This document shows positions 54,099-62,301 of a DNA stretch of 64,000 nt, in pieces. The notes beneath the pieces were generated by a model that ran no database searches, was not told the origin of the DNA, and saw only the letters and a list, made by a program, of their open reading frames with translations. Source of the stretch: Polynucleobacter parvulilacunae (GTDB lineage Bacteria; Pseudomonadota; Gammaproteobacteria; Burkholderiales; Burkholderiaceae). Position 1 is the stretch's first letter, and each line of letters begins with the position of its first letter. Made by a program: the position numbers and the translations under genes. Location of the stretch: the NCBI RefSeq assembly GCF_018881715.1, contig NZ_JACVPW010000001.1, forward strand, positions 335,337 to 399,336, given 5' to 3'.

Positions 54099-54668
54099 AT
54101 GCCCCGCTATTTAATGACTTGCCTATTTGGGCTATTCGCTCTTCTGCCAGGGCTTCAGCCTGCCTTAGCTGCGCCTAGCTGCAGCCCCCTGCTTTCACAT
54201 ACCTTTCCCCGCCTTCAGGACGAGGCGCCACAAAATCTCTGTCAATATCAAGGCAAAGTGATCTTGGTTGTGAATACGGCAAGCTTCTGTGGCTTTACAA
54301 GTCAATATGAAGGTCTTGAGAAGCTCTATGCCAAATACAAAGATCAAGGCTTTGTAGTTTTAGGTTTTCCCTCCAACGACTTTGGGCAACAGGAGCCTGG
54401 CAGCAATAAAGAGATTGCCGATTTCTGCAAAAACACTTACGACGTGAAATTTCCGATGTTCGCTAAAAGCGTGGTTTCAGGCAACAACCCTAACCCATTA
54501 TTTAAGATGTTGATTGCTAAAACAGGCACAACTCCTAAATGGAATTTTTACAAATATTTAATCGATCGCAATGGCAATGTAGTTGATTCATTTGGCAGCA
54601 TGACCAAACCAAGCAGCAGCAGTATTACAGGCCAAATTGAAAAGCTATTAGGAGAAAAAGCGCAGTGA
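54099..54668 (+). CDS. Exported glutathione peroxidase (Cys type)
   Basis: The 189-residue precursor has a signal peptide (cleavage near LAAP) and the thioredoxin-fold GPx domain. The peroxidatic Cys64 (NTASFCGFTSQYEGL), Gln in FPSNDFGQQEPG and Trp-Asn in KWNFYKYLI are present; Cys replaces selenocysteine as usual in bacteria. The export signal places it in the periplasm, where thioredoxin-like reductants may serve it. Its stop overlaps the GTG start of the next gene, so it is coupled to the FAD-DUF1365-Cfa-SDR run. Confidence 0.92.
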   Translation: MPRYLMTCLFGLFALLPGLQPALAAPSCSPLLSHTFPRLQDEAPQNLCQYQGKVILVVNTASFCGFTSQYEGLEKLYAKYKDQGFVVLGFPSNDFGQQEPGSNKEIADFCKNTYDVKFPMFAKSVVSGNNPNPLFKMLIAKTGTTPKWNFYKYLIDRNGNVVDSFGSMTKPSSSSITGQIEKLLGEKAQ

Positions 54669-56041
54669 GTAAAAAACGCATAGCTATTGTTGGCGCAGGC
54701 ATCTCTGGACTAGGCTGCGCATATGCCTTAAGACAGCACCCTGAATTTGAAGTTACCTTATATGAAGCGGGCAATCACATTGGTGGCCATAGCAATACGG
54801 TAGACATCACTTGCAGTATTAATGGAAAAGAAATCACCCATGGTGTAGATACTGGTTTTCTAGTCTTTAATCGCAAGACCTATCCACGTCTCGTTAGATT
54901 ATTTGAAGAAATTCAAGCGCCAGTAGCGCCTTCAGAAATGTCTTTTTCTGTCTCCATTGATACCCCCGGAAAATCTGGGGAAAGGAAAAAGATTGAATGG
55001 GCAGGCAATGACATTAATTCTTTTTTTGGCCAACGCTCCAATCTTCTCTCTCCATCCTTTTGGAGAATGGCTTATGACATCTTGCGCTTTAACCGTCTCG
55101 CTACCCAGTTAGCACAGCAACAAATTGAAGCCGGTCATTTATATAAAGAGCCTGACGAAAAAATTGCAGACTTTTTAAAGCGCCATCGCTTTAGTCAAAG
55201 TTTTAAAGAGAATTATTTTCTGCCGATGATTGGCGCTATCTGGTCATGCTCGGTCGAGCAGATGCTGGAGTTTCCAATACAAACTATGGTGCGTTTTTGT
55301 CATAACCATGGCCTGCTGCAAATTCAAAATCGCCCACAATGGCTAACCATTAAGGGTGGTTCACGTGAGTATGTCAAGCGCATCGTTGCAGCACTTGAAA
55401 AACATCATATAACTATTAAGCGTGAATGCGTCTTACGCGTGAATACAAACCAGAACAGCGAACCAGTTGAGGTTGTTAGCCAGTCTGGTTCAGCTTACTT
55501 TGACGAAGTCATCATGGCTTGCCATAGCGACCAATCACTAGATTTAGTTCATGGTATTGATCAACAGGCCAGAAATATTCTTGCGGCAGTTCCTTACCAG
55601 AAGAATCGGGCAATTTTGCACACTGACATGCGCTTCTTGCCGGAGGCAAAGCGCTGCTGGGCTGCATGGAACTACACTGCTAAATCTGGCGTCAAACCAA
55701 ATGCAAAACAGCACGTCAGCGTTAACTACCTCATTAATCGCCTGCAACCGCTACCAGATGAACTGCAAGCTACGCAAATTATTGTGAGCTTAAATCCCTC
55801 GGAAGAGCCAGATCCAAAACTGGTACATCAAGAAATTCATTATTCCCATCCAGTTTTTGATATGAGTGCAATTCAAGCCCAGAAGGAGCTACCCCTAATT
55901 CAGGGTGGCGCATCCATTTGGTATTGCGGCGCATGGACAGGGTTCGGATTTCATGAGGATGGTTTGCGCTCTGGCGAATTAGTGGCTGAAGCGTTGATTG
56001 AAAGCATTCGTCAACCCATTAAAGCAAAGCAAGATGTGTAA
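54665..56041 (+). CDS. FAD-dependent amine-oxidase-like oxidoreductase (COG2907 type)
   Basis: The 458-residue protein starts with GTG and the dinucleotide motif IAIVGAGISGLGCAYAL, then ETGNHIGGHSNTVDI-like sequence (YEAGNHIGGHSNTVD), and ends with a second FAD-binding segment CGAWTGFGFHEDGLRSG. This is the predicted NAD/FAD-binding COG2907 family found beside DUF1365 and Cfa in many proteobacteria. The reaction is not known; desaturation or oxidation of a fatty-acyl chain is an inference from the neighbours. Confidence 0.88.
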   Translation: MSKKRIAIVGAGISGLGCAYALRQHPEFEVTLYEAGNHIGGHSNTVDITCSINGKEITHGVDTGFLVFNRKTYPRLVRLFEEIQAPVAPSEMSFSVSIDTPGKSGERKKIEWAGNDINSFFGQRSNLLSPSFWRMAYDILRFNRLATQLAQQQIEAGHLYKEPDEKIADFLKRHRFSQSFKENYFLPMIGAIWSCSVEQMLEFPIQTMVRFCHNHGLLQIQNRPQWLTIKGGSREYVKRIVAALEKHHITIKRECVLRVNTNQNSEPVEVVSQSGSAYFDEVIMACHSDQSLDLVHGIDQQARNILAAVPYQKNRAILHTDMRFLPEAKRCWAAWNYTAKSGVKPNAKQHVSVNYLINRLQPLPDELQATQIIVSLNPSEEPDPKLVHQEIHYSHPVFDMSAIQAQKELPLIQGGASIWYCGAWTGFGFHEDGLRSGELVAEALIESIRQPIKAKQDV

Positions 56042-56044
56042 TTA

Positions 56045-56830
56045 ATGTCAGCCGCCAAGATTAACTTTGGAGTAGTAAAGCACCGGCGTTTTCGACCTGC
56101 TAAGAATGCATTTGGCTATGGTGTTTTTACTGTCTCCATTCCCATGCGCGCCCGTGATACAACCCCGAATCTACTCAATCAAAATGGATTAAGTGATAAC
56201 CGCTGGGGCCTTTGCGCATTCTATGACAAAGATCATGGTCTAGGAGAAGTAAACAGCCTTGCCTGGATTGAAAAGATTCTTGCTGAAAATAATGTGCTCC
56301 ATGTTGATGGTGAGATCTGGCTTCAAACTTTTCCAAGGGTACTGGGATATGTATTTAATCCAGTGAGCTTTTGGATCTGTACTCGTGCCGATGGTAAGGT
56401 TCAAGCAGTGCTTGCTGAGGTTAACAATACCTTTGGTGAGCGTCATTGCTATTTGCTACATAAAGATTCTGGTGAAGAACTCCACTCTGGTGAAACACTC
56501 ACAAGTAAAAAAGTTTTTCATGTCTCACCTTTTTGCGCAATACGAGGTGACTATCACTTTCGCTTTTTATTCCCTAAAGACAGTAGCAGCGGGAAAAATA
56601 ATGTCTGTCGCATTGAACTACATGAAGACGGTCTACCCCTAATCAACACAAGCATTAGCGGTATCAGTCGCCCCCTGAGCAAAGCAAATATCTTTCTGGC
56701 GCTACTACGCTATCCCTTAATGAGCCTTGGAGTGATTTTCCGCATCCATTGGCAGGCATTGAAATTGTGGGTAAAAGGTGTACCCTTTCACTCAAAACCT
56801 AAACCACCAGAACTTGAAGTCAGCAGATGA
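56045..56830 (+). CDS. DUF1365 protein
   Basis: The 261-residue protein matches DUF1365 (COG3496). It has HRRFRPAKNAFGY at the N-terminus, FPRVLGYVFNPVSFW, EVNNTFGERHCYLL and KVFHVSPFC. The function is unknown; it is almost always found with COG2907 and Cfa genes. It starts three bases after the FAD gene and overlaps cfa by four bases (ATGA). Confidence 0.9.
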   Translation: MSAAKINFGVVKHRRFRPAKNAFGYGVFTVSIPMRARDTTPNLLNQNGLSDNRWGLCAFYDKDHGLGEVNSLAWIEKILAENNVLHVDGEIWLQTFPRVLGYVFNPVSFWICTRADGKVQAVLAEVNNTFGERHCYLLHKDSGEELHSGETLTSKKVFHVSPFCAIRGDYHFRFLFPKDSSSGKNNVCRIELHEDGLPLINTSISGISRPLSKANIFLALLRYPLMSLGVIFRIHWQALKLWVKGVPFHSKPKPPELEVSR

Positions 56831-58122
56831 ACCGCCCCGGACAATCCCTTCTCTCTAGATTGAACTTTTCTCGACCACAAGAGCGAGTAAGCGCTTCGCC
56901 GCAATATCAAATCAGCACCAAAACTCTTCTAACACTGCTCACTCAACTCAGCAGCGGTTACCTGAAGCTTATCCTGCCAAATGGTGAAAAGCATGAGTTT
57001 GGTAATCTCAGTGATGAGTTACATGCAGAGATTCACATTCTGGAATGGGCGGTATTTAAAGAGATCATGTCACATGGTGATATTGGTTTTGCCGAGAGCT
57101 ACATTCAAGGCAAATGGAATACCCCAGATCTCAAAGCTCTCCTTGAGCTAGCGATACGTAATCGCACTATTTTAGAAAAAGCTATCTACGGCAATTGGTA
57201 TGGGTCAATTTTCTATCGCCTTAAACATTGGCTGCGAGATAACAGTAAGGCGGGTAGTCGCAAAAATATTCACGCACATTACGACTTAGGAAACGCTTTC
57301 TATACTCTTTGGCTTGATCCCACGATGAGCTACTCTAGTGCCTGGTTTTCAGAAGGCGATAAGCAAGTCTTAGCGGATGCACAGCGAGCAAAAATTGGGC
57401 GCATCCTTGACTCCTTGAAAACTGCGCCAGGGGCTCATATCCTAGAAATTGGCTGCGGCTGGGGTGGAGTGATGGAGGAATCGCTTCGTAGCAATAGAGC
57501 GATTACTGGCCTAACGTTGTCCACAGAACAAAAAGCATTTGCAGAAAAACGTTTGGTCGCAGCACAGACTCAAATACCGAATCCTCCTGCATTTGAAGTT
57601 CGCCTACAAGATTATCGTGACTGCCAAGAAAAATTTGATGGCATCGCCTCAGTCGAAATGTTTGAAGCGGTTGGTGAGAAACATTGGCCCGAGTATTTTG
57701 AAACCATTGCTCATTGTCTAAAAGCAGGCGGCAAAGCCTGTATTCAAACTATTGTGATTGCGGAAGATCTATTTGATCGCTACCGTCGCAACACTGACTT
57801 TATTCAACAGTATGTTTTTCCTGGTGGTATGCTCCCATCAAGAGCAAGCTTTAAAGCGAGCGCTGCCAAAGCTGGACTACAAATTGAAGATGAATTTGCG
57901 TTTGGCCCAGATTATGCAAAAACCCTATGCATGTGGCGCGACAGTTTTAATCACAAGCTTCAAGAAGTGCGTCAGCTAGGATTTGATGAGGCCTTCATTC
58001 GCCTGTGGAATTTCTACCTCATGTATTGTGCTGCTGGCTTTACTGAACGGAATATCGACGTGGTGCAATTCACATTGAGCCATCAATCCTCATCAGCATC
58101 ATCTGAATCGCCAAACACATGA
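56827..58122 (+). CDS. cfa: Cyclopropane-fatty-acyl-phospholipid synthase family methyltransferase
   Basis: Cfa-type enzymes methylate double bonds of membrane phospholipid acyl chains using SAM. The 431-residue protein has an N-terminal lipid-binding domain, YDLGNAFYTLWLDPTMSYS, the SAM loop LEIGCGWGG, the SVEMFEAVG segment and FIQQYVFPGGMLPS. These are the family's core motifs. In clusters with COG2907 and DUF1365 the product may be a branched, cyclopropane or furan acyl chain; which one cannot be told from sequence. Confidence 0.93.
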   Translation: MNRPGQSLLSRLNFSRPQERVSASPQYQISTKTLLTLLTQLSSGYLKLILPNGEKHEFGNLSDELHAEIHILEWAVFKEIMSHGDIGFAESYIQGKWNTPDLKALLELAIRNRTILEKAIYGNWYGSIFYRLKHWLRDNSKAGSRKNIHAHYDLGNAFYTLWLDPTMSYSSAWFSEGDKQVLADAQRAKIGRILDSLKTAPGAHILEIGCGWGGVMEESLRSNRAITGLTLSTEQKAFAEKRLVAAQTQIPNPPAFEVRLQDYRDCQEKFDGIASVEMFEAVGEKHWPEYFETIAHCLKAGGKACIQTIVIAEDLFDRYRRNTDFIQQYVFPGGMLPSRASFKASAAKAGLQIEDEFAFGPDYAKTLCMWRDSFNHKLQEVRQLGFDEAFIRLWNFYLMYCAAGFTERNIDVVQFTLSHQSSSASSESPNT

Positions 58123-58895
58123 AACAACTGGGCATCGAAAACTTTTCCGGAAAAAGAGTCTGGGTTATTGGTGCATCGAGCGGCATTGGTGAAGCCTGTG
58201 CAAATGCACTACTACTTAAGGGTGCCAAGGTTGCGCTTTCAAGCCGAAGGGCTGAACGATTAAATCAAATTGCTCTGCATGGGGAAAGTGATCAAGCTCT
58301 CGTTATTCCATTGGATGTTACAGATGATGCGCAACTAAAGAATGGCTACCAGACTGTTTTGACAGCTTGGGGCGGAATCGATCTTCTGTTATTTGTATCC
58401 GGCATGTATGTGCCACTTCGAGCAGATAATTTTGATATCCAGATTGCAGAAAAAACCATTGATGCAAACCTTCTAGGACCAATGAGAGCCGTAGCCTTAG
58501 TGGTGCCGGAGATGCTGAAGGCTCAATCCGGACGCATTGCTATTGTTGGCAGTGTTGCGGGCTATAGTGGCCTGCCCAAAGCTTTGGCCTATGGACCAAG
58601 CAAAGCTGCCATCATCAATTTTTGTGAGAACCTCTATTACGACTTGCTGCCTACCGGAGTGAGCGTACATATGATCTCCCCTGGATTTGTGGCTACTGAA
58701 GCTACCGCACAAAACGATTTTGAAATGCCAGCGCTCATTAGTGCGGAAGAAGCAGCTCAGGAAATTTTGACCGGGATCCAGAAGGGGGAGTTTGATATCC
58801 ACTTCCCTAAGCGGTTCTCAAGATTCTTAAAGTTTTTAAGAATCTTGCCTTACCCAATCTACTTTTGGATTGTGCGTCGCTTCGTCAAAATTTAA
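58119..58895 (+). CDS. Short-chain dehydrogenase/reductase
   Basis: The 258-residue SDR has VIGASSGIGEACANALL at the cofactor site, catalytic Ser in IVGSVAGYSGLP and YGPSKAA (Tyr-X3-Lys). Arg-Arg after the second strand (SSRRAERL) suggests NADPH. It ends with a basic, hydrophobic tail (YPIYFWIVRRF) that may touch the membrane. It overlaps cfa by four bases and closes the five-gene coupled run. A perfect hairpin lies inside its 3' coding region. Confidence 0.9.
   Translation: MKQLGIENFSGKRVWVIGASSGIGEACANALLLKGAKVALSSRRAERLNQIALHGESDQALVIPLDVTDDAQLKNGYQTVLTAWGGIDLLLFVSGMYVPLRADNFDIQIAEKTIDANLLGPMRAVALVVPEMLKAQSGRIAIVGSVAGYSGLPKALAYGPSKAAIINFCENLYYDLLPTGVSVHMISPGFVATEATAQNDFEMPALISAEEAAQEILTGIQKGEFDIHFPKRFSRFLKFLRILPYPIYFWIVRRFVKI
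58819..58847. repeat. 13-bp perfect inverted repeat inside the SDR gene
   Basis: CAAGATTCTTAAA (58819-58831) and TTTAAGAATCTTG (58835-58847) are exact reverse complements around GTT. The stem encodes part of the SDR C-terminus (SRFLKFLRILP) and ends 48 bases before the stop. No T tract follows, so it is not a standard terminator. Confidence 0.9.
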
Positions 58896-58932
58896 GCGGC
58901 GCTAAAGTATTACGCAGTAATCTCTTTTGAAG

Positions 58933-59580
58933 TTACTGCTTATACTTGTTCTTACGGATTTTCTCTTCTAAATAATCCATTACAGCGATTGCTTTAGCCT
59001 TGGATCCAGCAATAGATGGAGAGGTCACGTACTTACCTTGCATCACGATAGTAGGAACTCCATCAATGCGATAAGCTTCTGCGAGTTGTTTGGCTGCGCG
59101 TGCTTTTGAAACTACTGCAAATGAGCGATAGGTTGCCAAGAAAGTATTGCGATCGATGCCTTGTGATGCCACCCAATCAGCAATTTCTGGTTCAGTTAAT
59201 AGGCGCTTATTTTCTTTATGCATTGCATACATGACTTTTTCATTGAGCGCATCGCCTTTACCCATCGCCTCTAAGGCATAGAACAATTGGCTGTGGGGCA
59301 AAAAATCATCACGGAAGGCTACGGGGACTCTGCGAAAGACAACATCTTTAGGTTGACGCTTTACCCAGGCACTCAGTTCAGGCTCAAAGTCATAGCAATG
59401 AGGGCAGCCGTACCAAAAGAATTCGATAACCTCTACTTTCCCCTTGGTCTCTACTGGCTGAGCTATGGGCAATATTCGGTAGTCAAAACCTTCTTCTATT
59501 TTTTGACTTTGTGCGCCAGCAAACCCGCTTAAGGAAAGAAGTGCAAATAAAGTGATGAATCTTTTGCTAAATGAAATCAT
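58933..59580 (-). CDS. dsbA: Thiol:disulfide interchange protein DsbA
   Basis: DsbA introduces disulfides into exported proteins. The 215-residue precursor has a signal peptide (cleavage near FAGA) and the thioredoxin-type active site CPHC at 59-62 in FFWYGCPHCYDF. The cis-Pro loop reads GVPTIVMQGKY. It overlaps the upstream SPOR gene by four bases, a pairing seen in other betaproteobacteria (argS-SPOR-dsbA). Confidence 0.95.
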   Translation of the reverse strand: MISFSKRFITLFALLSLSGFAGAQSQKIEEGFDYRILPIAQPVETKGKVEVIEFFWYGCPHCYDFEPELSAWVKRQPKDVVFRRVPVAFRDDFLPHSQLFYALEAMGKGDALNEKVMYAMHKENKRLLTEPEIADWVASQGIDRNTFLATYRSFAVVSKARAAKQLAEAYRIDGVPTIVMQGKYVTSPSIAGSKAKAIAVMDYLEEKIRKNKYKQ

Positions 59581-60185
59581 GATTTACTAGATTTAATTAA
59601 AGTTGGTTTAATGCCTATGCTACTCAATTTGTCGCGAACTGAGTTGCTCTCATCAACACTGTTATATGGACCAACACGAACGCGCCAAAGCGTATTGCCA
59701 TCACTAGTCACTTCGCTTAACTGCGCCTGAATACCTTGGATTGCTAAATTTGCCTTTTGTGCATCGGCATCAGCACGCTTAGTGAACGCACCCACTTGCA
59801 AGAAATAGATAGAGTCTGATTTGGCTGCAGGAGATACATCCACCGGCTTATCTGCAGATTTTTTGCCATTCACCAAATCACCAATTGGATCCGCTGAAGC
59901 AGGGGCAGGTGATTTACCTTGAAGTGGTTTATTTAAATCAACAGGGTCTGCTGGGGCAGCCGTATCACCTTCCGCTGGGGCTGCTGATGGCTTAATAGTC
60001 AGCGGCAAGCTAGGGGCACGCATGCCTGGTCTTTCTTGGGGGGTATTTTTGGAAAGATAAAAAGCGATCACAAAGGCAATGCCAAGACCAGCTCCAAGGC
60101 CCAAAATAAAGCCGAGGATAGTGCCGCCATATTGGCCATTGTTACTATCGATGGGGCTAGTTTGTTGATTCGGTGTTTTCATCAT
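59577..60185 (-). CDS. SPOR-domain membrane protein
   Basis: The 202-residue protein has an N-terminal cytoplasmic stretch, one membrane helix (about 24-45, ILGFILGLGAGLGIAFV), an Ala/Pro/Lys-rich linker and a C-terminal SPOR domain (about 125-200, FLQVGAFTKRADADAQ, WRVRVGPYN). SPOR domains bind glycan strands stripped of stem peptides at the division site, as in FtsN. It may be an FtsN-like or DedD-like division protein. It sits between argS and dsbA. Confidence 0.88.
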   Translation of the reverse strand: MMKTPNQQTSPIDSNNGQYGGTILGFILGLGAGLGIAFVIAFYLSKNTPQERPGMRAPSLPLTIKPSAAPAEGDTAAPADPVDLNKPLQGKSPAPASADPIGDLVNGKKSADKPVDVSPAAKSDSIYFLQVGAFTKRADADAQKANLAIQGIQAQLSEVTSDGNTLWRVRVGPYNSVDESNSVRDKLSSIGIKPTLIKSSKS

Positions 60186-60220
60186 TTCCTCATCTTACAT
60201 CCACACTTCATACCCCGCCA

Positions 60221-61948
60221 TTACATCTTTGCTGGCGCAGATACCCCGAGTACTTTTAGGCCATTTTGCAATACTTGGCGAGTTGCTAAAAGCAAAGCAA
60301 GGCGGGCCTGTTTTAGATTCTGATCATCCACCAATACGCGATCGGCGTTATAGAAAGCATGGAAATCACCCGCTAAGTCACGCAGGTAAAAAGCCAATGC
60401 ATGCGGAGCCAATTCTTCTGCAGCGGCAGTCAATACCTCTGGATATTCTGCTAAACGACGTAGTAAATGATCGGAAGCTTTGCTTTGCAAGAGTGATAGA
60501 TCGGCCTTAGCTAAATCGGATGTCTGTCCACCCCACTGCTGCAAGATTGAGCTAATTCGTGCATGCGCATATTGGACGTAGAACACTGGGTTCTCATCGT
60601 TTTGCTGCAAGGCTAAATCAATGTCAAAAACAAATTCTGTATCGGCCTTACGCGAGATCAAGAAAAAGCGTACTGCATCACGACCGCGCTGCAACGCCAA
60701 TTCTCTTTCTTCAGGCGTCATCTCAGGAGTAACGCCGCCAGACCATTCAACCAAATCACGCACGGTTACATAAGATCCCGCGCGCTTAGAGATTTTCACC
60801 TCTTCACCATTGCGCATCACGGTAACCATTTTGTGCAGCACATAGTCTGGATAGGTTTTGGGAATCTCCCAACCGCGCTTTTGAGCTACGCCCTGCAAGC
60901 CTGAGCGAACGCGGGCAATCGTGCCGTGGTGATCACTACCCTGTACGTTGATCACCTTCTCAAAGCCACGATTCCACTTGCTAGTGTGATACGCAACATC
61001 AGGCACGAAGTAAGTAAAGCTACCATCAGACTTACGCATGACTCGATCTTTATCGTCGCCATCATCCGTACTCTTTAACCAGAGAGCGCCTTCGGACTCA
61101 TATGTCTTACCAATACTTTGTAAATCGCCAACGATTTGCGCAACACTACCATCGGTATACAAGGAAGATTCCAAGTAGTAGCAATCAAATTTCACACCGA
61201 ATGTTTTTAAATCAATGTCTTGTTCATTGCGCAAATAGGCAACCGCAAATTGGCGAATCGCTTCAATGTCATCCCTAAACTCTGGAGAAGTTTTAAATGC
61301 TGTAGCAATCTCTGCAATGTATTCACCGTTATAAGCTTGCTCAGGCCACTTGGCATCACCAGGCTTTAAGCCTTGTAAGCGAGCCTGAACTGATAAGGCT
61401 AAATTGGCGATCTGCACACCGGCATCGTTGTAATAAAACTCACGATGAACCTTGATGCCTTGGGTCGCCAATAAATTAGCCAATGCATCACCCAGCGCCG
61501 CCTGTCTTCCGTGACCCACATGTAATGGACCAGTTGGGTTGGCAGAGACAAACTCAATCATGGCGCTTTGGGCAGACCCAGCAATTGGAGCGGACTCTCC
61601 AAAATGGGGTCCCGTAGAAAGTATCTCTTGAACTACCGCAGTCTTGGCAGCATTACTGAGGCGGAAATTAATAAAGCCTGGACCAGCAATCTCACAAGAT
61701 GTAATGAGTTCATTAAAGCCTGACTGCTGTTGAAGACGGTCTACCAAGGCTTGTGCTAACTCGCGTGGGTTTAGCTTCCAGGCCTTAGAAAGCTGGAGAG
61801 CGATATTGCAGGCAACATCCCCGTGATCAACTGCCTTAGGGCGTTCTAGACGTGGGGCAGGCGCTTCGCCTAGGCCGCGTTCCTGAGCTATGCCTTCAAG
61901 GGCATTGCTCAACATTTCAATTAAACGATTTTTATTAGTCGACAACAT
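60221..61948 (-). CDS. argS: Arginyl-tRNA synthetase
   Basis: The 575-residue class I synthetase charges tRNA-Arg. It has the N-terminal Add1 domain, the HIGH motif as HVGH in [33 protein letters not shown] and the DALR anticodon-binding domain at the C-terminus. KMSKS is replaced by KISKRAG, which is common in ArgRS. It begins the argS-SPOR-dsbA run on the minus strand. Confidence 0.97.
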   Translation of the reverse strand: MLSTNKNRLIEMLSNALEGIAQERGLGEAPAPRLERPKAVDHGDVACNIALQLSKAWKLNPRELAQALVDRLQQQSGFNELITSCEIAGPGFINFRLSNAAKTAVVQEILSTGPHFGESAPIAGSAQSAMIEFVSANPTGPLHVGHGRQAALGDALANLLATQGIKVHREFYYNDAGVQIANLALSVQARLQGLKPGDAKWPEQAYNGEYIAEIATAFKTSPEFRDDIEAIRQFAVAYLRNEQDIDLKTFGVKFDCYYLESSLYTDGSVAQIVGDLQSIGKTYESEGALWLKSTDDGDDKDRVMRKSDGSFTYFVPDVAYHTSKWNRGFEKVINVQGSDHHGTIARVRSGLQGVAQKRGWEIPKTYPDYVLHKMVTVMRNGEEVKISKRAGSYVTVRDLVEWSGGVTPEMTPEERELALQRGRDAVRFFLISRKADTEFVFDIDLALQQNDENPVFYVQYAHARISSILQQWGGQTSDLAKADLSLLQSKASDHLLRRLAEYPEVLTAAAEELAPHALAFYLRDLAGDFHAFYNADRVLVDDQNLKQARLALLLATRQVLQNGLKVLGVSAPAKM

Positions 61949-61983
61949 AGATAAGTGAGTTTATCAGGTGGTAAGCTATCGAA

Positions 61984-62301
61984 ATGATCTATCAATTTCG
62001 CTCAAAGGCTGGACCAGACGTCATCATGCTGGCGGATCTGACTAAACGAATTTTTGATATTTTGGGCAGACCCCTGGAGCCTCGCGGCATCCTTACGCTA
62101 GAGCAACTCCCAGCACTCATTACCGCTCTTGAAACCGCTATCCTCAAAGACCTTGAGGAGCGAGCCAAATCAAACGATGAGACTGAGGGCGGCGCCGAGA
62201 AGCCTAAGCTTGCTGATCGCCTCGGGCAACGCGCCTACCCATTCCTGGAGCTTATGAAGCAGGCTAAAGCCAAAGACGAACCCGTTATGTGGGGTGTTTA
62301 G
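61984..62301 (+). CDS. DUF1840 protein
   Basis: The 105-residue protein starts [16 protein letters not shown] and contains a charged central stretch and the motif [12 protein letters not shown]; this is the DUF1840 family, nearly confined to betaproteobacteria. Function is unknown. It overlaps the end of metH on the other strand by four bases and diverges from argS. Confidence 0.88.
   Translation: MIYQFRSKAGPDVIMLADLTKRIFDILGRPLEPRGILTLEQLPALITALETAILKDLEERAKSNDETEGGAEKPKLADRLGQRAYPFLELMKQAKAKDEPVMWGV

Noticed and set aside
54288..54293. Selenocysteine in glutathione peroxidase
   Set aside because: The catalytic position is a normal Cys codon (TGT), not TGA.
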